Assembly (NCBI RefSeq): GCF_013372285.1 | Contig: NZ_CP054301.1 | Span: forward strand, 2,954,501 to 3,018,500 | Length of the DNA: 64,000 nucleotides | DNA from: Marinomonas primoryensis | GTDB taxonomy: Bacteria > Pseudomonadota > Gammaproteobacteria > Pseudomonadales > Marinomonadaceae | Reading direction: 5' to 3' | Part shown: positions 31,667-40,884 of the stretch, in pieces | How positions within the stretch are numbered: the first letter of the stretch is position 1 | Layout: every line of letters begins with the position of its first letter | The notes under the pieces: model-generated | Told to the model about the DNA's origin: nothing | The model's database searches: none | What the model saw: the letters and a program-made list of their open reading frames with translations, nothing else | Translations under genes and position numbers: made by a program

Positions 31667-33130
31667 ATGAAAATACTATTTGCAGCCTCTGAAATTTACC
31701 CCTTAATAAAAACCGGTGGACTGGCCGATGTTGCTGGCGCGCTCCCTGTTGCTTTAAGAAACAAAGGTCACGATGTCAAACTCATCATGCCAGCTTACCG
31801 AGGCATACTTGAAAAGGTAGCGCCTATTCAAAAGAGTATCAACCTAGGAAATCCTTTTGGAGTCGGTGATTTGCTCCTTCTTGAGACTCATATACCAGAA
31901 AACGATACACCTATCTGGCTGCTACAATGCCAAGCGCTTTACGAAAGAGAAGATGGCCCATATGTCGATAAACATGGCATAGACTTTACGGATAATCATA
32001 TACGTTTTGCCGCGCTATCATGGGCCACCGCTACATTAGCCTTACATGGCGACCTAATGGACTGGCAAGCCGACATACTCCACCTAAACGATTGGCAAAC
32101 AGGCTTTGCGGCGGCTTATTTAAAGGAGTGGAAAACAGAACACCTTCCCATTGTCACGACCGTTCATAATTTACGTTATAACGGCAGCTTTGATATGGAT
32201 AAATTTGTCGACACACATTTATCACCTGAATTACTCAGTATCCACGGAATGGAATTTTATGGTCGCTTCTCTGGGCTAAAGGCAGGACTAGTGTATGCCG
32301 ACGCCATCACTACAGTGAGCCCAACCTACGCACAAGAAATATTAACACCTGAATATGGCGATGGTTTAGATGGCACACTACGAGCGATGCAAGAGAAGCT
32401 CTCTGGTATTTTAAATGGTGTCGATTACGACCAATGGTCTCCAGAAAAAGACACGCTGATTCCACATAACTATGACGTAGAAAGCCTCGATCAAAAGCAA
32501 GCAAACAAACTCGCTTTATTACAAGAGAACGGCTTATCAGAAGACACCAGCAAACCTGTTTTTGGTGTCGTAAGCCGACTAACAGAACAAAAAGGGCTAG
32601 ACCTAGTTTTAGAGGTTATGCCAGCACTATTGGATAAAGGCGCACGGCTTGTGGTTCTTGGATCAGGAGATAAACATTTAGAATCTGGGTATTTAGCACT
32701 ACAAAAAACCTACCCTGAACAAGTAGCGGTTCGCATCGGATACTTCGAAGACTACTCTCATCGAATTCAAGCCGGTATCGACGCCCTTCTCATTCCATCT
32801 CGATTCGAGCCCTGCGGATTAACTCAGCTTTATGCTCTAAAATACGGAACATTACCGGTTGTAAGACACACTGGCGGATTAGCAGATACTGTATTTGAGG
32901 ATGCGGTACTTGGGGATGCTGTACCTGGGAATGAAAAGCGCGCCAATGGTTTCGTCTTTAAAGAAGCCAATGCAGAGTCTTTAAAATCAGCAATGGAACG
33001 CTGTATGGAATGCTTCAATGACACTGAGAAGTGGCAGGAAAAGCAGAAAAACGCGATGAGATACGATTACAGCTGGGACGTAGTGACAGATCAATGGATC
33101 AATCTATATCAATCCCTGCTCAATAAATAA
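31667..33130 (+). CDS. glgA: Glycogen synthase
   Basis: GlgA (GT5 family) adds glucose from ADP-glucose to alpha-1,4-glucan chains. In the 487 residues the substrate-binding KTGGLADVAGALP stands at the N-terminus, with VTTVHNLRYNG, VSRLTEQKGLDL and the C-terminal SRFEPCGLTQLYALKYGT, where the conserved glutamates lie. With glgC on the opposite strand, 91 bases apart, the two probably share a divergent promoter region; TATACT at about 31625 is a candidate -10 for glgA. Confidence 0.96.
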   Translation: MKILFAASEIYPLIKTGGLADVAGALPVALRNKGHDVKLIMPAYRGILEKVAPIQKSINLGNPFGVGDLLLLETHIPENDTPIWLLQCQALYEREDGPYVDKHGIDFTDNHIRFAALSWATATLALHGDLMDWQADILHLNDWQTGFAAAYLKEWKTEHLPIVTTVHNLRYNGSFDMDKFVDTHLSPELLSIHGMEFYGRFSGLKAGLVYADAITTVSPTYAQEILTPEYGDGLDGTLRAMQEKLSGILNGVDYDQWSPEKDTLIPHNYDVESLDQKQANKLALLQENGLSEDTSKPVFGVVSRLTEQKGLDLVLEVMPALLDKGARLVVLGSGDKHLESGYLALQKTYPEQVAVRIGYFEDYSHRIQAGIDALLIPSRFEPCGLTQLYALKYGTLPVVRHTGGLADTVFEDAVLGDAVPGNEKRANGFVFKEANAESLKSAMERCMECFNDTEKWQEKQKNAMRYDYSWDVVTDQWINLYQSLLNK

Positions 33131-33156
33131 CTTGCTCAATATAGTAATAGTACAAG

Positions 33157-33184
33157 TAGGGAGGCCGCGGCGACGCCCTCTCTA
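33157..33184. terminator. Possible hairpin between glgA and the solute-binding gene
   Basis: Arms TAGGGAGG (33157-33164) and CCTCTCTA (33177-33184) pair with one G-U, with a 12-base GC-rich loop. It lies between two convergent genes. No clean T-run follows, so a terminator role is uncertain. Confidence 0.35.
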
Positions 33185-33189
33185 CCATT

Positions 33190-34026
33190 CTACTTTAACG
33201 ATAAATCTACGCGGCTACGAGCTTCCCACGTTTGCACTCCATCAACCAGCGCCTTTTCAGTAAAACCATCTTGCTTCATTTCCTGCAAAGCAATCGCAAT
33301 ACGACGCTTAACACTACTGTCATTACAAGATGACTTCTTAGACATAGTCAAATACAAACCTTCGCTGCTAATGTTAGGCATCACAGGAACAATCGTTTCC
33401 GACAAATTCATCATAGTGGCATAAGCGTAAGCGGGGTTTTTTTCATACAAAACATAATCTACTCGATCCGCTTCTAGCATGCGTAAAGCTTGCGACAAAC
33501 TCGCTACCGCTAATATATTAAGTTTACGCTGAGCATACTGGTCGAACTCTTGACCAAAGCTATTATTAATAACGGTGACACCCCATTTTCCTTCTAAATC
33601 TTCTTTTTTATTAAATAGAAACATCTTATCTTTACGCTGCCAAACCACACTCGTCGTATGCAACATCACTGGCGTAAAGTAATCCATATAATCCGCACGC
33701 TCATTGGTATAAAAAGCGCCTGCCATTAAATCAATTCGACCATTTTTTACTTCGGTTTGGGCGCGAGACCAAGGACCAGCATGGATAAGTTTAATAGGAA
33801 TATCAATACGCTGACTTAGCTCATCAATAATAAAACGATTAACGCCGTTTAACTCAATGGATGTTGGGCTCTCCCGCCACAAAAAAGGAGGGTATTCTGA
33901 GTTTCCCGACGCGGTAAGAGAGGTACACGACGAAGGTTGAGATGGAACCCCTTGCCCAGAAGCAACGCCTGTATAGAAAAAAGTTACCGTCATCAAACAG
34001 CTAATCATGTATGTATGCAGTCGCAT
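33190..34026 (-). CDS. Periplasmic solute-binding protein, family 3
   Basis: 278 residues with a signal peptide (about 1-23, MISCLMTVTFFYTGVASG) and a family 3 extracellular solute-binding fold: SGNSEYPPFLWRE near the start of the mature part, the GRIDLMAGAFYTNERA strand-helix, and MLEADRVDYVLYEK. Such proteins normally deliver polar amino acids to an ABC permease. No permease or ATPase gene is adjacent, so it may be an orphan receptor-type protein or pair with genes elsewhere. Confidence 0.85.
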   Translation of the reverse strand: MRLHTYMISCLMTVTFFYTGVASGQGVPSQPSSCTSLTASGNSEYPPFLWRESPTSIELNGVNRFIIDELSQRIDIPIKLIHAGPWSRAQTEVKNGRIDLMAGAFYTNERADYMDYFTPVMLHTTSVVWQRKDKMFLFNKKEDLEGKWGVTVINNSFGQEFDQYAQRKLNILAVASLSQALRMLEADRVDYVLYEKNPAYAYATMMNLSETIVPVMPNISSEGLYLTMSKKSSCNDSSVKRRIAIALQEMKQDGFTEKALVDGVQTWEARSRVDLSLK

Positions 34027-34280
34027 ATAGCACTACTTCCTTACAAGTAAAATTAAAACAACAAGTGACACTTTTTCTTTTGCAAATAAAAATAATGCTA
34101 GATTCCAACGAGCACCTGACCAACTCTTTACTGCAACCTTTTACAAAGTAACCTTAAACTCTATGCTCGTAAAGGCATGAGGGAAATAAAAACCACTAAA
34201 TTGTTAATTTTCAATAACCTAAGAGGCAATGTAAGAAAAATCAATTACCAATCAACTTTTTGCTTTCCATCTGACTAAAT

Positions 34281-36581
34281 TTAAAAAGGCCAGAAGCAAG
34301 AGCTGCTTTCTTTTGGTTCCGTACCTAAAATAAAAGCGAGCGAGACCTTATTCTCACAGCGATCAGCCGCCATCTCAAACTTATTGTCTAATACATTGAA
34401 TCTTGCTGCACCATTGGGCAAGCCATCAGGTAATGATCTAGGATTTACATTTTTAGTGAAATCAATCCATACTTTCTGAGCGCCACTACTGCCAGTAATA
34501 CTTAATGGTACGTTATCATCGTCACCAAGCCAGACTATAGAAGAATAATCACCCGTAATCCCTACATACCAACTGTCTTTTTGCTCATTAGTCGTGCCTG
34601 TTTTCGCTGCGAAATTCAAATTTGGAAAAGCCGCTTGAGCCGCTCGGGCGGTACCAATTTTCGGTGTTTTTGTCATACCGTCCAGCGTTACCGCCAATAA
34701 AGCATCCGTAAAAGGCACATCATTTTTACGATCAAAGCGTTTCAACAACTGATCATTTTGATCCATCACGGCAAGCACGACACCAAGTTCACTGCTCCTT
34801 CCCTGAGAAGCAATAGGTTGATATAAGCGCGACACCTCAAATGGGGATAACTCCAACGCGCCTAACGCCATCGCTGGATGCATCGTAAAGGAACGCTTTA
34901 CTCCTAACTGACGTAAGGTATCTCCCACGCGATCAAAGCCAATTTGTTGTGCTAATGAAACAGTCGCCAAGTTATAAGATTTCGCCATAGCCTCATAAAG
35001 GTGCACAACACCATGGGTCTTTCTATCGTAGTTTTCTGGCTCCCAAATCTGACCACCAACATTAAAACGTAGACGTTTGTCTTCGATTTTTGTCCACCAA
35101 GTGTAGCGTCCTGTTGCTAAAGCAGATAAATAAAGCGGAGGTTTAACCAATGAACCAATCGGTCTGACCGCCCCTAGAGCACGGTTAAACCCTGTATAGT
35201 GCTGACCACTAGACCCTACAACGGCACGCACTTGACCTGACAATCTGTCGGTAACCACCATAGCGCCTTGCAGTCCCTTCAACTTAGGGTCCCGCTGCTC
35301 TAACGCAGCCACTTGACGTCGCATGGCAATACTCGCCGCTCGTTGAGCACGTATATCGACACCGGTATAAATGCGTAAATTTTTTGTCGCCAACGTGGCT
35401 TCATCAAAATCTCGTGACAATTGCATCGCCACCAAATCCAAATAATCACCATAAACAGAGCGCTCTTTTTGCTTACTGGCAAGACGAATAGGTTGCTCTA
35501 TTAAGCGTTTGTAGTCTGAATCAGATAAGCGCCCTTGATCTTTTAATACCGCCAATACCGTATTACGCCGAGCTTTTGCTCGGTTTGGAGAGCGTTCAGG
35601 GTTATACAAAGATGGACCTTTTACCATGCCCACTAAAAGAGCAAATTCATCAAGGTTAAGCTCATTCACTGGACGGCCAAAGAAATGCTGGCTAGCCGCT
35701 GCAAACCCGTGCAAAGCACTGCTGCCTAATTGAGCCAAATACACTTCGTTCATATAAGCGGTAATAATGGCTTCTTTCGAATAATGATATTCAAGTAATA
35801 GACTCATCACGACTTCGGTCAGCTTTCGAGTGTAAGTTCGCTCTGAACTCAAATACATATTTTTAACGAGTTGCTGGGTCAGCGTTGAGCCACCTTGACG
35901 ACGAGAACCATGTGTAAAGTTGACCACCACCGCACGAGCAATACCCGTCAACGAAATCCCCCAATGATGGTAAAACTCCTGATCTTCTACCGCGATCAAA
36001 ATAGCTATTAAAGGCTTGGGGATTTCATCGTACGTTAAGATTTGACGGCTTTCGGTGTTGCCGCCGTACAAGAAGCCGATGCGCTGAGGTTCAATTCGCG
36101 CCTCATCTATTTCATCACCGTTTAAGGCTTGAATGACTAAACGTCCATCTTGAAAAGAAAAAATACGTCTTTCACTTTCATGAAAGCCAAGGTGGTCAAC
36201 ATAGGAACGCAAATGCGCACTGACTTTTGTCCGACTGCGAGCGGCCCATCCTACTTTCTGGCTGTTTCGGCCAAATCGATAGCCAGTTTCTTCCAAAAGG
36301 TTTTCGAGGTCCTGCTTTTTCCAAGGTGCACCGCTTATCAAAATGATAGGCGCACTGTAAACTTCTGATGGAACTTGCCATTTTTGTCCTTCGAAACGAC
36401 TAACAACCTGACCGTTTAACCACCACACCCAACCAGCAAAAGGAATACTGGCCACCAAACTAAAAATAACCCCCCATTTAAAAAGGATACGAAATATCCT
36501 CTTCAAAAAAGAAGATTTAGGTGTTTTTTTCGCTTGAGTCAATGACTTACGTGAAGATTTTACTGGAGTTTTTCTAGGCAT
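34281..36581 (-). CDS. mrcB: Bifunctional penicillin-binding protein 1B
   Basis: PBP1b polymerises and cross-links peptidoglycan at the outer face of the inner membrane. In the 766 residues there is a basic cytoplasmic tail, a membrane helix (about 33-56), a UB2H domain (about 75-170), the glycosyltransferase (GT51) domain with E199 (AVEDQEFYHHWG) and RRQGGSTLTQQLVKN, and the transpeptidase domain with S477 (GSLVKP), SYN (535-537) and KTGT (660-663). All catalytic residues are present. The UB2H domain, bound by LpoB in E. coli, separates it from PBP1a. Confidence 0.95.
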   Translation of the reverse strand: MPRKTPVKSSRKSLTQAKKTPKSSFLKRIFRILFKWGVIFSLVASIPFAGWVWWLNGQVVSRFEGQKWQVPSEVYSAPIILISGAPWKKQDLENLLEETGYRFGRNSQKVGWAARSRTKVSAHLRSYVDHLGFHESERRIFSFQDGRLVIQALNGDEIDEARIEPQRIGFLYGGNTESRQILTYDEIPKPLIAILIAVEDQEFYHHWGISLTGIARAVVVNFTHGSRRQGGSTLTQQLVKNMYLSSERTYTRKLTEVVMSLLLEYHYSKEAIITAYMNEVYLAQLGSSALHGFAAASQHFFGRPVNELNLDEFALLVGMVKGPSLYNPERSPNRAKARRNTVLAVLKDQGRLSDSDYKRLIEQPIRLASKQKERSVYGDYLDLVAMQLSRDFDEATLATKNLRIYTGVDIRAQRAASIAMRRQVAALEQRDPKLKGLQGAMVVTDRLSGQVRAVVGSSGQHYTGFNRALGAVRPIGSLVKPPLYLSALATGRYTWWTKIEDKRLRFNVGGQIWEPENYDRKTHGVVHLYEAMAKSYNLATVSLAQQIGFDRVGDTLRQLGVKRSFTMHPAMALGALELSPFEVSRLYQPIASQGRSSELGVVLAVMDQNDQLLKRFDRKNDVPFTDALLAVTLDGMTKTPKIGTARAAQAAFPNLNFAAKTGTTNEQKDSWYVGITGDYSSIVWLGDDDNVPLSITGSSGAQKVWIDFTKNVNPRSLPDGLPNGAARFNVLDNKFEMAADRCENKVSLAFILGTEPKESSSCFWPF

Positions 36582-36868
36582 AGCGGGCTAGTATAGGGAG
36601 CTTGTTGCACGCAGGCAACGATCAAAAACGAACTAACTTAATTCTTACATATTGACTCATCTATCGCGGCGCTTTAGAGTCTTTGCTCACGGAAAGTTTA
36701 TTTAACTGACATTTTCCTTAATTATATTCATTAAGTCGGCATTAGAATTGAAAGAAAACACCACGAGAACGCGGTTACTATAAAAACCACCCTAACTCGC
36801 ATCATTATGGAAAGCGTCAATTCTGTTGAAATAAACAACATTAATTATAAAAAAAGTGCGGTAATCAC

Positions 36869-37198
36869 GTGTTTAATAAGCATCTTATACCTAATACGCA
36901 AAGCCTTCCTGAAGGCAAAGCGCTGAATATCACAGTAGAAAAATATAACTTCTTAGTCACGAAGCAAAAAGGGCAAATTATTGTTTATGAAAACCTTTGC
37001 CCGCACCAAAAGAAACCTTTAAATTGTTCTTCTAACTCTGTGCTAGATGAAGAAGGAGATTATTTAAAATGCCATCACCATGGCGCCCTTTTTTCTCCAC
37101 TAGACGGCACTTGCATTATTGGCCCTTGCATAGGCAGCCATTTGAAAAAGGCTACGGTCGGTATAGAGCAAGGGAATTGTTATTTATTACTGGCTTAG
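36869..37198 (+). CDS. Small Rieske [2Fe-2S] protein
   Basis: A 109-residue Rieske-type ferredoxin. The cluster ligands are present as CPH (C44, H46) and CHHH (C68, H71). The CHHHGALFSP box is the usual one of dioxygenase-type ferredoxins. It starts at GTG 36869 with a poor ribosome site. No signal peptide, so cytoplasmic. It sits 75 bases before modA, and no oxygenase is near. The link to molybdenum transport is positional only. Confidence 0.85.
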   Translation: MFNKHLIPNTQSLPEGKALNITVEKYNFLVTKQKGQIIVYENLCPHQKKPLNCSSNSVLDEEGDYLKCHHHGALFSPLDGTCIIGPCIGSHLKKATVGIEQGNCYLLLA

Positions 37199-37273
37199 TA
37201 GTATCGCCTTTCAACTTGGATCACATAAAAAAGCATGACGGACAAAACGCTTTTAGTTGCTCAATATACTCAA

Positions 37274-38023
37274 ATGTATGCTAAGAAAATTGTTCTATCT
37301 GCCATGTTTTTTTGTATATTACTTAGCCCTTCTCACTCTCTTGCAGACACCTTACGCTTAGCCGTTGCGTCTAACTTCATCTCACCAATAAAGCAGCTTG
37401 CAACAAAGTTCGAGCGAGAAACAGGACATTCGTTACAATTGTCGTTCGGTTCTTCAGGAAAATTTTTCGCACAAATTAAAAACAATGCACCATACGATAT
37501 TTTTCTTTCTGCAGATTTAACCAAACCACAAATCCTCATCAAAGAGCAACTCGCGCTACCAGACAGCTTGATCATTTATGCTAAAGGACAATTAGCACTT
37601 TGGTCAATAAATCCCCTTCCTGAAATCCCCTTGAAAGACGCTATTTTAAGAGCAAAACGTATTGCCATCGCCAACCCAAAATTGGCACCTTATGGCAAAG
37701 CAGCGAAAGAAAGCCTACGTAATTTATCTATCTGGGACGACGTTAAAAACAAAATAGTACAAGGCGAAAATATAGGGCAGACGTATCAGTTTGTGTATTC
37801 GCAAAATGCTGAAATAGGTTTTGTTGCTTTATCACAGGTATTTGCAGGGCAAAAAAAAGGCCATTTTATAAGCGTCCCTAATGAGCTCCATGGTAAAATT
37901 AATCAAGCTGCAGTTATTCTGACTCGTACACATAATACCGAATTAGCGAAGACTTTTATGGCATTTATAATGCGTGCCGACGTCCAAGAGGAAATCCTCC
38001 AGTTTGGTTATTCCACAGAGTAA
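37274..38023 (+). CDS. modA: Molybdate-binding periplasmic protein
   Basis: ModA captures molybdate or tungstate in the periplasm for the ModBC transporter. With ATG 37274 the protein has 249 residues and a clear signal peptide (MYAKKIVLSAMFFCILLSP, cut near SLA-DT). The mature start TLRLAVASNFISPIK and the FGSSGKFFAQIKNNAPYDIF segment are ModA-like and would bind the oxyanion. An upstream ATG at 37235 would add 13 polar residues before the signal peptide and is less likely. Confidence 0.93.
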   Translation: MYAKKIVLSAMFFCILLSPSHSLADTLRLAVASNFISPIKQLATKFERETGHSLQLSFGSSGKFFAQIKNNAPYDIFLSADLTKPQILIKEQLALPDSLIIYAKGQLALWSINPLPEIPLKDAILRAKRIAIANPKLAPYGKAAKESLRNLSIWDDVKNKIVQGENIGQTYQFVYSQNAEIGFVALSQVFAGQKKGHFISVPNELHGKINQAAVILTRTHNTELAKTFMAFIMRADVQEEILQFGYSTE

Positions 38024-38046
38024 AACTAATCATGGGTAAACGCTGA

Positions 38047-38745
38047 ATGCTATTAAGTCCAGAAGATATCGGGGCAATATGGTTAACGCTAAAACTTGCT
38101 AGCCTAGTGACTTTACTGCTTATCTTAATCAGCACCCCCATTGCTTGGTGGTTAACTCGAACTCAGTCTTGGCTAAAAGGTCCTATCAACGCGATTGTCG
38201 CTATGCCTCTTGTATTGCCCCCAACGGTGTTAGGATTTTACCTGTTACTCTTATTAGGACCGCAAGGCACCATAGGAAAACTGCTCGGTCAACTTGGGAT
38301 CACGCCACTCCCCTTTAGCTTTACTGGGCTGGTTGTTGCCTCCATGGTGTATTCACTGCCATTCGTCGTTCAACCTATTCAAAACGCATTTGCATCTATT
38401 GGAGAAGGCCCGCTAGAAGCGGCAGCGACATTAAGAGCCTCACCATGGGACAGGTTTGTTCATGTCGTCATTCCATTAGCAAAACCCGGTTACATCAGTG
38501 CTGCTATTTTAGGCTTTGCTCATACTGTTGGAGAGTTTGGTGTCGTGTTGATGATTGGCGGTAATATTCCCAATGAAACCAGAGTCATTTCAGTACAGAT
38601 TTACGATCATGTTGAAGCCTTAGAATACGGACAAGCTCACTCACTTTCGTTATTAATGATCGCCTTTGCTTTTACTGTCCTCGTTTTTTTATACAGCATC
38701 CAAAAACGCCAGAAAAGTAGCACAATGTCCGGTGGTTTATTATGA
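38047..38745 (+). CDS. modB: Molybdate ABC transporter permease
   Basis: ModB is the inner-membrane channel of the molybdate transporter. The 232 residues have about five membrane helices and the ABC-permease EAA loop (EAAATLRASPWDRFVHVVIPLAKPG). The family pattern MPLVLPPTVLGFYLL and HTVGEFGVVLMIGG is intact. It starts 23 bases after modA and overlaps modC by 4 bases (ATGA). Confidence 0.96.
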   Translation: MLLSPEDIGAIWLTLKLASLVTLLLILISTPIAWWLTRTQSWLKGPINAIVAMPLVLPPTVLGFYLLLLLGPQGTIGKLLGQLGITPLPFSFTGLVVASMVYSLPFVVQPIQNAFASIGEGPLEAAATLRASPWDRFVHVVIPLAKPGYISAAILGFAHTVGEFGVVLMIGGNIPNETRVISVQIYDHVEALEYGQAHSLSLLMIAFAFTVLVFLYSIQKRQKSSTMSGGLL

Positions 38746-39845
38746 CGCTTGACCCATCTGCTAACACTTTACACCTTCGTATTAAACAACAGCGAGAAGG
38801 CACGTCTAGTTTTATACTGGATGTCGACTTACAAATCCCAAGCGTTGGTGTAACCGCATTATTTGGCCCATCTGGATCAGGTAAAACGACGTTATTGCGC
38901 TGTATTTCGGGACTAGAAAAAAGTTCAAAAGGCCAGATAAGCCTCAATGGTGAAGCATGGCAAACTAGTAAATCGTCACTGCCTTCTCATAAGCGACCAA
39001 TAGGCTACGTATTCCAAGACGCGAATTTATTTCCTCACCTTACCGCGCAAGAGAACCTACAATTTGCCATGAAACGGGCCGATAAAAATCAATCCGTTAT
39101 ATCCTATTCAGAGATCATTCAGCTAATGGATATTGAGTCTGTGCTTTCACAATACCCATCGCAACTCTCCGGTGGTGAGCGCCAACGAATCGCCATCGCC
39201 AGAGCGCTACTCATTCAACCTAAACTGCTGCTGATGGACGAGCCGTTAGCCGCGTTAGACGATGCCTTAAAACAAGAAATCCTCCCTTATCTAGAACAAC
39301 TCTGTCAGCGTGCAAAAATCCCTATTATTTACGTCAGTCACTCATTAGATGAAGTCATTCGGTTAGCGGATTATATGGTTGTCTTAGAAAAAGGTAGAGT
39401 AATAGAAGAAGGGAAAACACAAACGTTACTGGGCAAGCTCGGTACCTCATTTTCTCGGTACCATGACGCCAGTGTTGTGATATCAGGTGTAGTCACACGA
39501 CAAGAAACAGAATGGGGGCTTTCATGGATCAGTTTTGAAAACCACGTTATTGCCGTTAAGCAAGGAAATGAAAAAACAGGAGATACTCTGCGTCTAAGAA
39601 TTCAATCGAAAGACGTGAGTCTATCCCTCAGTAATCACGACGATTCAAGCATATTGAATCGCTTAACCGTGACCATTGATGACATGATCACCGACTCAAA
39701 AGACCCAAGCATGGTGATGGTCAGATTACTCGCGGGCAGCACACCAATATTAGCGAGAATCACCACCTTATCAGCGCATAAATTGTCTATAAAACGAGGA
39801 CTAACCATCATTGCTCAAATAAAATCGGTTGCCGTTTTATCCTAA
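38742..39845 (+). CDS. modC: Molybdate ABC transporter ATPase
   Basis: ModC powers molybdate import. In the 367 residues the ATPase domain has Walker A (GPSGSGKTTLLR), the signature LSGGERQRIAIARAL and Walker B (LLLMDEPLAAL), and a C-terminal TOBE/Mop domain (about 265-365) that can bind oxyanions and regulate transport. The start overlaps modB. I saw no ModE-like regulator in the window and no recognisable Moco riboswitch upstream. Confidence 0.96.
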   Translation: MTLDPSANTLHLRIKQQREGTSSFILDVDLQIPSVGVTALFGPSGSGKTTLLRCISGLEKSSKGQISLNGEAWQTSKSSLPSHKRPIGYVFQDANLFPHLTAQENLQFAMKRADKNQSVISYSEIIQLMDIESVLSQYPSQLSGGERQRIAIARALLIQPKLLLMDEPLAALDDALKQEILPYLEQLCQRAKIPIIYVSHSLDEVIRLADYMVVLEKGRVIEEGKTQTLLGKLGTSFSRYHDASVVISGVVTRQETEWGLSWISFENHVIAVKQGNEKTGDTLRLRIQSKDVSLSLSNHDDSSILNRLTVTIDDMITDSKDPSMVMVRLLAGSTPILARITTLSAHKLSIKRGLTIIAQIKSVAVLS

Positions 39846-39866
39846 AGCCCCACCCACCACATCAAA

Positions 39867-40319
39867 CTAAGCGGTTTTGGCCCAAAAAGCGGTCAATTTT
39901 GGTTTTATGACAATCGACATCAATATTGAAAACACAATACCAGCAGGCAAAGCCGACATCAGCGTAGTGGTCCATGAATTCAGGAAAGCACCTCGCTCTA
40001 AAAAGCCATGCAAGTTTATCGTCGTAACCACCGCCATAACAGATTCCATTATAATGGCCATAATCAAACCAAAAACAATATTACGCTGCATGGAAGATAA
40101 TCTAGACAAAATAGCATTAACAAGGTGATGGACCAAATACGAAAGAATGCCACCAATCGGCGCAATACACAGTACACACAAAGCAAAAGAAGATAACCAC
40201 GCCCCCATAAAATGATCGGCAAAACCAATATTTCGCCACGTCATTAAAAAGGTTAAGGTTCCTCCCATAGCAATCACTAAACTGGCAACAATAGATATTT
40301 TCTGAACTTTTAATGACAT
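39867..40319 (-). CDS. DUF2798 membrane protein
   Basis: 150 residues from ATG 40319, chosen because GAGGGAAG lies just upstream; a start at 40358 would add 13 residues. Two similar halves, each with two hydrophobic helices, fit a duplicated DUF2798 domain, so four membrane segments are expected. The function of DUF2798 is unknown. Divergent from a MarR-type regulator with shared operators, so it is the likely target of that regulator. Confidence 0.8.
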   Translation of the reverse strand: MSLKVQKISIVASLVIAMGGTLTFLMTWRNIGFADHFMGAWLSSFALCVLCIAPIGGILSYLVHHLVNAILSRLSSMQRNIVFGLIMAIIMESVMAVVTTINLHGFLERGAFLNSWTTTLMSALPAGIVFSILMSIVIKPKLTAFWAKTA

Positions 40320-40364
40320 ACGTCTTCCCTCTAGGAATAGTTTGGATAAAATACGCAAAACAAA

Positions 40365-40412
40365 TTGACAAGATCAACTATATTAAATTATGTTGACAAG
40401 GTCAACTATATT
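40365..40412. promoter_or_regulatory. Tandem MarR-type operators and divergent promoters
   Basis: Two copies of TTGACAAGRTCAACTATATT lie at 40365-40384 and 40393-40412, exactly 28 bases apart. The second contains the perfect palindrome GTTGAC-AAG-GTCAAC (40392-40406). On the minus strand TTGACC (40405-40400) and TATAGT (40382-40377) with a 17-base spacer form a strong -35/-10 promoter for the DUF2798 gene. On the plus strand TTGACA (40365) with TATGTT (40389) may serve marR. Both promoters overlap the operators. Confidence 0.75.
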
Positions 40413-40425
40413 GGATAAAAAAATA

Positions 40426-40881
40426 ATGAATAACCATGAATCTGAGTTACAAACGCTATTAATCAGCACAATCAATGGGTTAAAAATATCCATGAAAAGC
40501 ATCATGAAGGAACAAGGCATTCCCTTATCGCCTTTGTACTTTATGATTCTGAAACGCATTCACAACACCGAAAATTGCACGGCAAACTTTCTTGCGGATG
40601 TGACAGAAAAGGACAAAGGACAAATTACGAGATTGGTCAAAGAAGTGATTGCCGAAGGATTGGTCATAAAACGTCCCAATCCAAACGATAAACGCAGCCA
40701 GTTTTTGCAATTAACAGACAACGGACTGGCCTGTTATATGGCGCTTGAAAACGCCGACAAGGCGGTATTAAAAGAAATGAGATCAGAAGTGAGCGATGAA
40801 GAATTACAGCAATTTTTGTCCGTAGGCGCAAAAATGCTAACAAAACTAAACGCCATCAACCACAAAAAAGAGCGCGGATAA
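40426..40881 (+). CDS. MarR family transcriptional regulator
   Basis: A winged-helix regulator of 151 residues from ATG 40426 (MNNHESELQ). An in-frame ATG at 40390 overlaps the operator repeats and would leave no leader, so the later start is preferred. The MarR recognition part is seen as FLADVTEKDKGQITRLVKEV followed by the wing GLVIKRPNPNDKRSQFL, with the diagnostic DKRSxxLxLT motif. Likely represses itself and the divergent DUF2798 gene. The ligand is unknown. Confidence 0.88.
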   Translation: MNNHESELQTLLISTINGLKISMKSIMKEQGIPLSPLYFMILKRIHNTENCTANFLADVTEKDKGQITRLVKEVIAEGLVIKRPNPNDKRSQFLQLTDNGLACYMALENADKAVLKEMRSEVSDEELQQFLSVGAKMLTKLNAINHKKERG

Positions 40882-40884
40882 TCA

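Noticed and set aside
36582..36868. Moco riboswitch upstream of the Rieske-mod genes
   Set aside because: Only short AT-rich repeats; no Moco-element core recognised.
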